Positions 50,228 through 58,997 of a DNA stretch of 64,000 nucleotides are shown here, piece by piece (the first letter of the stretch is position 1; each line of letters starts with the position of its first letter). This DNA is from JAAYLC01 sp035654795. Its GTDB lineage: Bacteria > Bacteroidota > Bacteroidia > Flavobacteriales > Flavobacteriaceae. The DNA is taken from contig DASRWC010000077.1 of NCBI GenBank assembly GCA_035654795.1, forward strand, positions 1 through 64,000, in the 5' to 3' direction. The notes under the pieces were generated by a model. That model was given only the letters and a program-made list of their open reading frames with translations. It was not told where the DNA came from and did no database searches. Made by a program: the position numbers and the translations under genes.

Positions 50228-51334
50228 ATGAAATTTCAAACCCCTGTCAAAGCCATTATTCTTCTAGCAGATGGCACCGTTTTCTACGGAAATGCAATAG
50301 GAAAATCACAAAAATCTGTAATTGGTGAAGTCTGTTTCACAACGGCAATGACCGGATATGAGGATTTATTTTTGGATCCTTCATATTCAAATAAGATAGT
50401 TGTTCATGCTCCTTCACATATAGGAGGATACGGTATAAACGAGGAGGAGATCTATTCTGAGAATGCAAAAATCTCCGGACTAATAGCGCGTAACTTTGGA
50501 AAATTTTATTCAAGGACAAAGGCTGACGGATCACTTCAGGAATATCTGGAAAGAGACCGGGTTTTTATTTTATCCGATGTTGATACAAGAGCGCTTGTTA
50601 CACATTTGCGAGAGAACGGGTCAATGCGGGGAATTTTATCAACGGAAACAGAAAACCTGGAACAACTGAAGTCCCAACTTAAATCTTTCCAAGAACCTTC
50701 TACTGAAGAATTACTTCGAAGAAACTCAACGTTGGAAGCTTATACCTCAGGTGTATCTGCGGAACCGAAGTATAAAGTGGCTGTTTTGGATTTAGGGTTG
50801 AAGAAGTCCTATTTGCAATTTCTGGAAGCACGAGATTGTGAGATGATGATTTTCCCATACAGCGCTTCCTTTGAAGAGATGATGGATTTTCAACCGGATG
50901 GATTTTTTGTAGCCGGGGGTCCTGGGAATCCCATGGAAATGTCCCATCAGCTGAATGTTGTAAAGAAGATATTGAATAGTGGGAAACCTTTTTTTGGTGT
51001 AGGCATCGGTCATAACCTTTTGGCACTTGCCATGGGTGTGCCGTCTGTCAAAATGAATATAGGACATCAGGGAGCCAACCATTCCGTTAAAAATATTTTG
51101 ACAGGGAAAGGGGAGATAACTGTTCAAAATCACGACTACCAAATAAATAAGACTCAACTCGAGACGCATCCGGACCTCGAACTTACTCACATAGATTTGA
51201 ACGATCAGAGTGTAGAAGGGGTGCGCGTGAAAGGGAAAAAGGTGTTTTCCGTTCAATATGCGCCTGGTGGGAAACCCGGGCCAACAGATTCCGAATATCT
51301 TTGGGATGAGTTCGTTCAGATGCTTAAAAACTAA
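50228..51334 (+). CDS. carA: Carbamoyl-phosphate synthase small subunit homologue with lost glutaminase triad
   Basis: 368 aa. The N-terminal CPSase small-subunit domain (MTGYEDLFLDPSY, FILSDVDTRALVTHLRENG) and a class I glutamine amidotransferase domain cover the normal length. Normal CarA hydrolyses glutamine through a Cys-His-Glu triad and passes ammonia to CarB. Here the nucleophile elbow GICLGHQ reads GVGIGHN (Gly259 for Cys), and QYHPEASPGP reads QYAPGGKPGP (Ala345 for His, Gly347 for Glu). GPGDP is GPGNP and NHG is NHD. The fold appears kept, catalysis lost. It might support ammonia-dependent synthesis or have another role. carB is not in the window. eno follows after 27 bases. Confidence 0.9.
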   Translation: MKFQTPVKAIILLADGTVFYGNAIGKSQKSVIGEVCFTTAMTGYEDLFLDPSYSNKIVVHAPSHIGGYGINEEEIYSENAKISGLIARNFGKFYSRTKADGSLQEYLERDRVFILSDVDTRALVTHLRENGSMRGILSTETENLEQLKSQLKSFQEPSTEELLRRNSTLEAYTSGVSAEPKYKVAVLDLGLKKSYLQFLEARDCEMMIFPYSASFEEMMDFQPDGFFVAGGPGNPMEMSHQLNVVKKILNSGKPFFGVGIGHNLLALAMGVPSVKMNIGHQGANHSVKNILTGKGEITVQNHDYQINKTQLETHPDLELTHIDLNDQSVEGVRVKGKKVFSVQYAPGGKPGPTDSEYLWDEFVQMLKN

Positions 51335-51361
51335 TCTTTAAAACCTATAACCAAACCAATT

Positions 51362-52648
51362 ATGAGTATCATTATCGACATTAGAGCGCGTCAAATCTTT
51401 GATTCCCGCGGAAACCCGACGGTAGAGGTGGATGTGTTAACGGAGAACGGATTTTTAGGCCGTGCTGCTGTCCCTTCAGGAGCGTCAACGGGAGAGCATG
51501 AAGCTGTAGAATTGCGCGATGGAGGCAAAAAATACATGGGCAAAGGCGTTCAAAAAGCCGTAAAAAACGTTAATACCATAATAAAGGAAGCGCTTCTGGG
51601 TACCTCTGTTTTTGAACAGGAGCTAATCGATAAAATAATGATCGATCTGGATGGCACAAAAAACAAGTCCAAACTTGGTGCTAATGCCATACTTGGTGTT
51701 TCTCTGGCCTGTGCAAAGGCAGCTGCGGAGGAGTTAGGGATGCCGCTTTATCGATATGTTGGTGGTGTAAGTGCAAAAACACTTCCGGTACCCATGATGA
51801 ATATCATAAATGGTGGTTCTCACAGCGATGCACCCATAGCTTTTCAGGAATTTATGATTATGCCTGTGAAAGCCGAGTCTTTCTCTGATGCGCTACGTAT
51901 AGGATCCGAAATTTTTCATCAACTGAAAAAGGTTCTTCAGGATAGAAATTTAAGTACGGCAGTGGGGGATGAAGGCGGCTTCGCACCAACGCTTGGCGGA
52001 ACTGAAGATGCGCTTGATACTATTGCCAAGGCTACAAAAGAAGCAGGATATAAATTTGGCGATGACATTAAAATTGCACTTGATTGTGCAGCGGCTGAAT
52101 TTTATAAGAATGGTAAGTATGATTATTCCATTTTCGAAGGAAAATCCGGAAAAGTCCGAACATCAGAGGAGCAAGCAGAATTTTTAGCGGTACTTTGTGA
52201 AAATTATCCCATCATTTCCATAGAAGACGGAATGGATGAAAATGACTGGGAAGGATGGAAAATACTAACGGAAAAAGTTGGTCAAAAAGTGCAGCTTGTG
52301 GGAGATGATCTATTCGTGACAAACGTGGAAAGACTTGCGAAAGGAATTTCTGAAGGAATTGCCAATTCTATTTTAATTAAAGTAAATCAAATAGGGACTT
52401 TAACAGAAACAATAGCAGCAGTCAACATGGCTCAAAATGCCGGATATACCGCCGTAATGAGCCACAGAAGCGGTGAAACTGAAGATAATACCATTGCTGA
52501 TCTGGCGGTTGCTTTGAATTGCGGTCAAATTAAAACAGGTTCGGCTTCTCGTAGTGATAGAATGGCAAAATACAACCAGCTTTTAAGGATTGAGGAACAA
52601 CTTGGAGAGGTGGCCTATTTTCCACAAAATAAAGCATTTAAGATTTAA
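51362..52648 (+). CDS. eno: Enolase
   Basis: 428 aa glycolytic enzyme (2-phosphoglycerate to phosphoenolpyruvate). The start RQIFDSRGNPTVEVDV, the metal ligand region SIEDGMDENDWEG and the C-terminal SHRSGETEDNTIADLAVA signature are intact. It is probably cotranscribed with carA and is followed by its own terminator. Confidence 0.98.
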   Translation: MSIIIDIRARQIFDSRGNPTVEVDVLTENGFLGRAAVPSGASTGEHEAVELRDGGKKYMGKGVQKAVKNVNTIIKEALLGTSVFEQELIDKIMIDLDGTKNKSKLGANAILGVSLACAKAAAEELGMPLYRYVGGVSAKTLPVPMMNIINGGSHSDAPIAFQEFMIMPVKAESFSDALRIGSEIFHQLKKVLQDRNLSTAVGDEGGFAPTLGGTEDALDTIAKATKEAGYKFGDDIKIALDCAAAEFYKNGKYDYSIFEGKSGKVRTSEEQAEFLAVLCENYPIISIEDGMDENDWEGWKILTEKVGQKVQLVGDDLFVTNVERLAKGISEGIANSILIKVNQIGTLTETIAAVNMAQNAGYTAVMSHRSGETEDNTIADLAVALNCGQIKTGSASRSDRMAKYNQLLRIEEQLGEVAYFPQNKAFKI

Positions 52649-52656
52649 ATTTTTAG

Positions 52657-52700
52657 AAGGCAAAAATTGGGCGCTATTGAAGCAAGCTTCGTGCCTTTTT
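52657..52700 (+). terminator. Terminator after eno
   Basis: The outer AAGGCA (52657-52662) / TGCCTT (52692-52697) and inner GAAGC (52679-52683) / GCTTC (52686-52690) stems are followed by Ts. Confidence 0.7.
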
Positions 52701-52786
52701 AACAAACAATTACAAAAGAAACTGTTAAAGAAAAAAATCAATTTTTGTAAATTGCAATTCATTTAGTTAATAGCTTTTAAGTATAT

Positions 52787-54073
52787 ATGGCAAAGACAGC
52801 AACATTAGAGATAGATGGTAAAAAATATGAATTACCTGTAGTCGTTGGAACAGAGAATGAATTAGGAATAGATATAAACACGCTTCGTTCAGATACCGGA
52901 GGTGTAGTTACGCTTGATCCGGGATACAAAAATACGGGGGCTTGTGAGAGCGCCATTACTTTTCTCGATGGAGAAAAAGGAATCCTAAGGTATCGAGGGT
53001 ATAGCATCGAGGAATTGGCTGAGAAAGCTAATTTTCTTGAAGTATGTTATCTTTTAATTTTTGGCGAACTTCCAACGAAAGAGCAACTAGAAAAGTTTCA
53101 CAAAGACATCAAAGCTCAGTCGCATGTGGATGAAGATGTGAAGAAAATCCTGGATGGTTTTCCGAAATCTGCACACCCGATGGGAGTTTTGTCTTCTCTT
53201 ACTGCTGCGCTTGTTGCCTTCAATCCGTCTTCCGTCAATGTGGATAGCGAAGAAGATATGTATAAAGCCATTGTAAAGATTCTTGGGAAATTCCCGGTTT
53301 TGACAGCCTGGACCTATCGAAAAATAATGGGCTTACCTTTAGATTATGGAGGAGATTCTTTGGGATATGTAGAGAATTTCATAAAAATGATGTTCAAATC
53401 TCCAAGTGGAGAGTATAACAGTAACCAAACTGTTGTTGATGCGCTTGATAAACTTTTAATTCTTCATGCCGATCATGAGCAAAACTGTTCTACTTCAACC
53501 GTGAGGATGGTGGGATCTTCTCATGCCGGATTATTCATCTCTATTTCTTCAGGAATTGCTGCACTTTGGGGACCACTACACGGAGGCGCTAATCAAGCCG
53601 TTATTGAAATGCTTGAGGCTATAAAAGCCGATGGCGGAGATACCCATAAATTTATGGAAAAGGCCAAAGATAAAAATGATCCTTTCCGATTGATGGGCTT
53701 TGGACACAGAGTGTATAAAAATTTCGATCCGCGTGCCAAGATTATAAAAAAGGCGGCTGACAATGTTTTAGAAAGTTTGGGAATTCAAGATGACGTGTTG
53801 GATATTGCCAAGGCACTAGAAAAAGAGGCGTTGGAAGATCAATACTTTGTGGACAGAAAACTATACCCCAACGTAGATTTCTATTCCGGAATTATTTATC
53901 GCGCACTGGGTATTCCAGTAGAAATGTTTACGCCAATGTTTGCCTTAGGAAGACTTCCGGGATGGATTGCTCAGTGGAGGGAAATGCGATTAAGGAAAGA
54001 ACCTATCGGTCGACCAAGACAGATATATATTGGCGAAACCAAACGTAGCTATGTAGCTGTAGAAGATAGATAA
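52787..54073 (+). CDS. gltA: Citrate synthase
   Basis: 428 aa, TCA-cycle entry enzyme of the hexameric Gram-negative type. The catalytic His motifs are in LHGGANQAVIEM and GFGHRVYKNFDPRA, and the Asp region is NVDFYSGIIYRALGIP. The N-terminal beta-rich domain (about 1-50) is present. It stands between two terminators, so it is likely a single-gene unit, although no confident promoter is seen in the 86 bases between the eno terminator and its ATG. Confidence 0.97.
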   Translation: MAKTATLEIDGKKYELPVVVGTENELGIDINTLRSDTGGVVTLDPGYKNTGACESAITFLDGEKGILRYRGYSIEELAEKANFLEVCYLLIFGELPTKEQLEKFHKDIKAQSHVDEDVKKILDGFPKSAHPMGVLSSLTAALVAFNPSSVNVDSEEDMYKAIVKILGKFPVLTAWTYRKIMGLPLDYGGDSLGYVENFIKMMFKSPSGEYNSNQTVVDALDKLLILHADHEQNCSTSTVRMVGSSHAGLFISISSGIAALWGPLHGGANQAVIEMLEAIKADGGDTHKFMEKAKDKNDPFRLMGFGHRVYKNFDPRAKIIKKAADNVLESLGIQDDVLDIAKALEKEALEDQYFVDRKLYPNVDFYSGIIYRALGIPVEMFTPMFALGRLPGWIAQWREMRLRKEPIGRPRQIYIGETKRSYVAVEDR

Positions 54074-54094
54074 AGTCACTTTAGTATAAATTGT

Positions 54095-54124
54095 AAAGCA
54101 CTTCAGTATTTGAGGTGCTTTTTC
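54095..54124 (+). terminator. Terminator after gltA
   Basis: AAAGCACTTCA (54095-54105) pairs with TGAGGTGCTTT (54111-54121, one U-G pair) with a 5-base loop and T tail. It shows that the next gene cannot start at the TTG codon at 54110. Confidence 0.85.
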
Positions 54125-54139
54125 TATATTTATCGTCTT

Positions 54140-55054
54140 ATGATTCATTTAAATATTCTCGATGAAATTGCTCCTCTGCGAAAAGTCGTTCTCGGAAGAG
54201 CAGATAGTAGCGGACCGGTTCCGGAGCTAAAAGACGCTTATGATCCAAAATCTGCGGAACATATCAAAGCCGGAACTTATCCCAAAGATGAGGACATGGT
54301 AAAAGAGATGGATGCCGTGGAATCCGTTTTCAAGAAATATAATGTCGAAGTTTTTCGTCCTGATCTCATAGAAGATTATAACCAGATCTTCTCCCGTGAC
54401 ATCGCCTTTGTGATAGAAGATAAGTTTATTGTAGCGAATATTCTAGAAGACCGATCTCGTGAAATTCATGCAATGGATCACGTAATTGATGCTATTGATC
54501 CATCTAAGGTCTTACATTTTCCGGATCATGCACATATTGAGGGGGGCGATGTGATGCCTTGGGGAGATTATATTTTTGTAGGAACCTACTATGGGAGCGA
54601 TTACTCAAAGTTTATCACCGCTAGAACAAATATGAAGGGAGTGGAGCATCTACGGAAGCTATTTCCACATAAAAAAGTGATATCTTTTAGTTTAAAGAAA
54701 AGTAATACCGTGGCCAGGGATAATGCGCTTCATCTGGATTGCTGTTTTCAGCCATTAGGAAGAGGAAAAGCAATAATTCATCGTGAAGGTTTTCTGGTCC
54801 CCGAAGAGTATGAATGGCTTGTCAATTTCTTCGGGAAAGAAAATTGTTTTCATATCTCAAGAGATGAAATGTATCAGATGTGTAGTAATGTGTTTTCAAT
54901 CAATCCCGATACTATTATTTCAGAGAAGAATTTTGATCGTTTAAACTCTTGGTTGCACAAACAAGGTTTTGTGGTAGAAGAAGTGCCCTATGCTGAAATA
55001 GGAAAACAGGGAGGACTTTTGCGTTGTACTACGTTGCCGCTGGAGAGAATATAA
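54140..55054 (+). CDS. Amidinotransferase / dimethylarginine dimethylaminohydrolase family protein
   Basis: 304 aa guanidino-group-modifying enzyme with the alpha/beta-propeller fold. Probable active-site residues are Glu134 and Asp137 in EGGD, His198 in ALHLDCC, and the nucleophile Cys296 in LRCTTLPL. The reaction could be amidino transfer or hydrolysis of arginine derivatives; sequence alone does not decide. An in-frame TTG at 54110 lies within the gltA terminator, so the ATG at 54140 is chosen. The gltA-adjacent position is common in Flavobacteriia. Confidence 0.88.
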   Translation: MIHLNILDEIAPLRKVVLGRADSSGPVPELKDAYDPKSAEHIKAGTYPKDEDMVKEMDAVESVFKKYNVEVFRPDLIEDYNQIFSRDIAFVIEDKFIVANILEDRSREIHAMDHVIDAIDPSKVLHFPDHAHIEGGDVMPWGDYIFVGTYYGSDYSKFITARTNMKGVEHLRKLFPHKKVISFSLKKSNTVARDNALHLDCCFQPLGRGKAIIHREGFLVPEEYEWLVNFFGKENCFHISRDEMYQMCSNVFSINPDTIISEKNFDRLNSWLHKQGFVVEEVPYAEIGKQGGLLRCTTLPLERI

Positions 55055-55170
55055 CTGCCTCTTAATATTTTAATTAAAATCTTGCGTAAGCTATACCGCA
55101 TATTTAACAGCGACGGTGTTTTTTCTTTCGGCAAAAAATTAGTAAAATTGGAGTCTTAATATTTTAACAA

Positions 55171-57351
55171 TTGAGACACCATTATAAAAGAGTATTTACA
55201 CTTCTTTTCCTTTCCGTTTGTCTTTCTCTCACAGCTCAAAAGAGAAACATATCATTAAAAGAAATATGGACCGGTGAATTTCGCACTGACGGTCTCGATG
55301 TGCTAAGATCCTTAAAAAATGGAAGAGAATATTCTGTTTTGAATTATGATCGTAAAAATCGGGCTTCAACTGTAGATGTTTATGATTATGCAACCGGTAA
55401 TAAAACCCGCACGTTACTAGATAGTAGAGATCTGCCGGGTATAAGCTATATTATATCTTATGAATTCAATGCCGACGAATCGAAAATTCTTTTTGCTACA
55501 GAATTGGACCAAATTTTTAGACGTTCTTCCAGAGGAGTTTATTATATCTATGACCTAAACACAAAAGAAATCCGTCTGGTGTCAAAAAATAAGATTCAAG
55601 AACCTACATTCAGTGAGGATGGAAGCAAGATTGCATTTGGATTTGAAAATAATCTCTATTATAAAGATCTAAAATCTGAGGAGACATTTCAAATTACCCG
55701 CGATGGCAAAAAAAATCATATCATCAACGGAATCACCGACTGGGTTTATGAGGAAGAATTTGGTGTAGTCAGAGCTTTTGAATGGTCTGTCAATGGAGAC
55801 AAACTCGCTTTTATCAAATTTGACGAAACCGATGTTCCGGAATTTTCGATGGATGTGTACGGCTCAGATCTTTATCCTACTTCAGAGACTTTTAAATACC
55901 CAAAAGCAGGAGAAAACAACTCAAAAGTAAGTCTTCACCTTTTTGATCTCAGTACAAAACAGATTAGCACAATAGATTTGGCAGAATTCAACAGTTATTA
56001 CATTCCAAGACTACTTTGGACACGTGATAATAATCTGTTGAGTGTGCAACTTACCAATAGACATCAGAATGCTTTGGATTTGGTATTTGTAGATGCAAGA
56101 TCCCATACTAGTCGATTAATTTTACGAGAAAAGGATGACGCCTATGTGGATGTAACGGATGACCTGACTTTCTTAAATAACAACACTTTTTTCTGGACCA
56201 GTGAACGAGACGGCTGGAATCATATTTATCAATATGACAGAAATGGAAAGCTGTTGAGCCAGGTTACCAAAGGTCCTTGGGAGGTGACAAAGTTCTACGG
56301 TTTTGATCAAAATACCGGAAGGGTTTTTTATCAGAGTACCGAAGAGGGAAGTGTTAATAGAGGAGTGTATTCTATCCTTCCTTCCGGCAAAAACAAAGTT
56401 TTGCTTTCTCAGAATAAAGGAACGAATTATGCTGATTTTAGTGCCAATTATTCTTATTTTATCAATACTTTTTCTGATGTAAATACTCCTTATTTGTACA
56501 CGCTTCATGAGTCAAAAACCGGAAAACAATTGAGAGAGATCAAGAATAATAACATCTTGAAAAATAAATTAAGTGCCTATGCCATTTCTCCAAAAGTGCT
56601 GTCAACTATCCGAATAAACGGAGAAGATTTGAATATGTACATGATCAAGCCAATTAATTTTGACAGCAACAAAAAATATCCGCTGTTTATGTATCAATAT
56701 TCAGGTCCCGGATCTCAGAATGTATCGAACAGCTGGATGGGGACCAATGACTATTGGCATCAGATGCTGGCCAATGAGCACGACATTATTGTGGTTTGTG
56801 TTGATGGACGGGGTACAGGTTATAAAGGCGCGAAATTTAAAAAAATGACACAACTGGAACTGGGAAAATACGAAGTTGAAGACCAAATAGCTGCTGCCAT
56901 AGAATTGTCAAAACTACCGTATATCGATGAGAACCGTACGGGAATTTGGGGATGGAGCTATGGAGGTTTTATGTCATCCAATTGTTTATTTCAGGCTCCG
57001 GATGTTTTTGAGATGGCTATTGCCGTAGCACCGGTTTCCAGCTGGAGATTTTATGATACCATATATACCGAAAGATATATGCAAACTCCTCAAGAAAATC
57101 CGGGTGGGTATGACAGGAACTCTCCTCTATCTCATGTGAACAACATGCGCGGCAACTATTTGCTGATCCACGGAAGTGCCGATGATAATGTACACGTACA
57201 AAACGCGATGGTGCTTATTGAGGAGCTGGTTCAGGCAAATAAACAATTTGACTGGCGCATATATCCTGATAAGAATCACGGTATTTATGGCGGAAATACG
57301 CGAATTCATTTATATACTCTCATGACAGCGTATATTAAAAACAATCTTTAA
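55171..57351 (+). CDS. Secreted S9-family dipeptidyl peptidase (DPP IV-like)
   Basis: 726 aa. A signal peptide (hydrophobic to LSLTAQ, about residue 22) precedes a DPP IV-type beta-propeller (about 50-470) and an alpha/beta-hydrolase domain with Ser596 in GWSYGG, Asp671 in HGSADDNVH and His703 in DKNHG. The Glu pair that binds the N-terminus of substrates may be in WVYEEEFGV, as in DPP IV. The start is TTG: an in-frame TAA lies two codons upstream, and no ATG occurs before the signal peptide. It heads an operon with three peptide transporters, so it likely cuts Xaa-Pro dipeptides for uptake. Confidence 0.94.
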   Translation: MRHHYKRVFTLLFLSVCLSLTAQKRNISLKEIWTGEFRTDGLDVLRSLKNGREYSVLNYDRKNRASTVDVYDYATGNKTRTLLDSRDLPGISYIISYEFNADESKILFATELDQIFRRSSRGVYYIYDLNTKEIRLVSKNKIQEPTFSEDGSKIAFGFENNLYYKDLKSEETFQITRDGKKNHIINGITDWVYEEEFGVVRAFEWSVNGDKLAFIKFDETDVPEFSMDVYGSDLYPTSETFKYPKAGENNSKVSLHLFDLSTKQISTIDLAEFNSYYIPRLLWTRDNNLLSVQLTNRHQNALDLVFVDARSHTSRLILREKDDAYVDVTDDLTFLNNNTFFWTSERDGWNHIYQYDRNGKLLSQVTKGPWEVTKFYGFDQNTGRVFYQSTEEGSVNRGVYSILPSGKNKVLLSQNKGTNYADFSANYSYFINTFSDVNTPYLYTLHESKTGKQLREIKNNNILKNKLSAYAISPKVLSTIRINGEDLNMYMIKPINFDSNKKYPLFMYQYSGPGSQNVSNSWMGTNDYWHQMLANEHDIIVVCVDGRGTGYKGAKFKKMTQLELGKYEVEDQIAAAIELSKLPYIDENRTGIWGWSYGGFMSSNCLFQAPDVFEMAIAVAPVSSWRFYDTIYTERYMQTPQENPGGYDRNSPLSHVNNMRGNYLLIHGSADDNVHVQNAMVLIEELVQANKQFDWRIYPDKNHGIYGGNTRIHLYTLMTAYIKNNL

Positions 57352-57366
57352 ATCACAAAAATCAAC

Positions 57367-58989
57367 ATGCAAGAAAAAGATCCACAATTGAGAAATCACC
57401 TGGCGCGATTAGGCGTTGATGATAAAATGGTTATAGGGCATCCTGCCGGGTTGCTGGTGTTGTTTTTCACAGAAATGTGGGAGCGTTTCAGTTATTACGG
57501 AATGCGCGCCTTGCTAACTTTGTTTCTGGTCAGCACCATTGCTAGTGGCGGATGGGAATGGACACGCGCTGAAGCCATGAACTTATATGGCTGGTACACC
57601 GGATTTGTATATCTCACTCCCATTTTAGGTGGAATAATTGCAGACAAAATTACCGGATTCCGAAAAGCAATTTTTCTTGGAGCTTTGTTGATGACTTTAG
57701 GCCACGCCAGTATGGCTTTAGAGGTATTTAACAATAACTTCTTCTTTATCGGTTTGGGACTTCTAATATTAGGAAATGGACTTTTTAAGCCAAATATTTC
57801 CTCTATGGTAGGACAATTATATCCTGATAACAGTTCAAAAAAAGATGCCGGTTATACCATATTTTATATGGGTATAAACGCGGGAGCATTTTTGGGGATG
57901 CTACTCTGTGGCTATATTGGAGAAAAAATCGGATGGCATTATGGATTCGGTTTAGCAGGAGTTTTTATGTTTTTTGGAATGTTGCAGTTTTATTTTGCAA
58001 GAACCTATTTCGGAAAAATAGGGGCAGATCCAAAACTTCTTGCCACGCAATATGACAACGAAATACACGTTACTCCCGCCGAAAAGTTTGAAAAAGTTGG
58101 CGTAGAGGAGAAGGAAGAAGATGAGGCATTATCACCAAAAGTGATTCGTGATCGATTGATAGTTATTTCTGTACTAATCTTCTTTAGCATATTCTTCTGG
58201 CTGGCTTTTGAACAAGCCGGAGGCTCCATGAATATTTTTGCAAAAGACTATACGCAGAGAGTATTGGAGGGCGCTGCGGCTACAACTTTTAAGTGGGTAG
58301 ATGCTATTTTGACACTCTTTCCTTTGGTTATTGTTTCAGTGGTGCTATATGGTCTGGCAAAACAACTTTTTAAAACATATCCTGCAACCATCCTCTTTAC
58401 TCTTCTAAGTTTTGCAATAATTTGGGTGTTGGGAATTTGGAAAATCCGGAGAGAATTCACCGCATTGGAAACAGAAGTTGTTGCCTCATGGTTTCAGATA
58501 TTAAATTCCTTCTTTATCATCACTTTGGCTACAGTTTTCAGTAAAATATGGGAGAAAGTATGGAATCCCTCCGGACCTATAAAATTTGCGATGGGTCTCT
58601 TCCTGCTGGGTATCGGTTTCTGCGTTCTCGCTTATGGTAGTAAAGATATTCCACAGGGAGCAGCTACAGCGTCTGTTAGCATGATCTGGCTAATTATTGC
58701 ATATTTCTTCCACACCACCGGAGAACTTTGTTTATCTCCCGTAGGATTGTCATACGTTAGTAAACTTTCTCCGAAAAAGTTTGTCGGGCTCATTTTTGGG
58801 TTGTGGTTTGCTTCTTCAGCAATTGCTAATATTGTCGGGTCGCAGATGGGTGGATTAATAGATGACATTAGTGCCAAATATTCCATTTCTATTTTCTTCT
58901 TAATATTTGCCGTAGTGCCCGGAATTGCCGGTTTAATTCTGCTGATTCTTTCCGGAACGTTGAAAAAAATGATGCACGGAATTCAATAA
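57367..58989 (+). CDS. POT-family proton-dependent oligopeptide transporter (copy 1)
   Basis: 540 aa major facilitator protein with 12-14 membrane segments. The POT motif ExxERFxYYG is present (TEMWERFSYYGMRALL, about residue 37), as are YTIFYMGINAGAFLG and LSPVGLSYVSKLSPKK. It imports di- and tripeptides with protons. It lies 15 bases after the peptidase gene and 8 bases before copy 2. A cytoplasmic acidic loop (about 230-255) separates the two halves. Confidence 0.95.
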   Translation: MQEKDPQLRNHLARLGVDDKMVIGHPAGLLVLFFTEMWERFSYYGMRALLTLFLVSTIASGGWEWTRAEAMNLYGWYTGFVYLTPILGGIIADKITGFRKAIFLGALLMTLGHASMALEVFNNNFFFIGLGLLILGNGLFKPNISSMVGQLYPDNSSKKDAGYTIFYMGINAGAFLGMLLCGYIGEKIGWHYGFGLAGVFMFFGMLQFYFARTYFGKIGADPKLLATQYDNEIHVTPAEKFEKVGVEEKEEDEALSPKVIRDRLIVISVLIFFSIFFWLAFEQAGGSMNIFAKDYTQRVLEGAAATTFKWVDAILTLFPLVIVSVVLYGLAKQLFKTYPATILFTLLSFAIIWVLGIWKIRREFTALETEVVASWFQILNSFFIITLATVFSKIWEKVWNPSGPIKFAMGLFLLGIGFCVLAYGSKDIPQGAATASVSMIWLIIAYFFHTTGELCLSPVGLSYVSKLSPKKFVGLIFGLWFASSAIANIVGSQMGGLIDDISAKYSISIFFLIFAVVPGIAGLILLILSGTLKKMMHGIQ

Positions 58990-58997
58990 TTTAAAAC

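Noticed and set aside
50700..51256. Overlapping minus-strand frames in the 3' half of carA
   Set aside because: I considered whether an antisense gene could explain the altered carA domain. The frames have no motif, start signal or homology visible, while the sense frame remains a full-length CarA.
50996..51271. Sequencing error as explanation for the missing CarA triad
   Set aside because: Two separate motifs about 86 residues apart, plus further pocket residues, are changed by in-frame substitutions needing several base changes each, with no frameshift.
54110..54139. TTG start adding ten residues to the amidinotransferase-family protein
   Set aside because: The added codons are the 3' arm and tail of the gltA terminator; the ATG at 54140 starts a normal protein.
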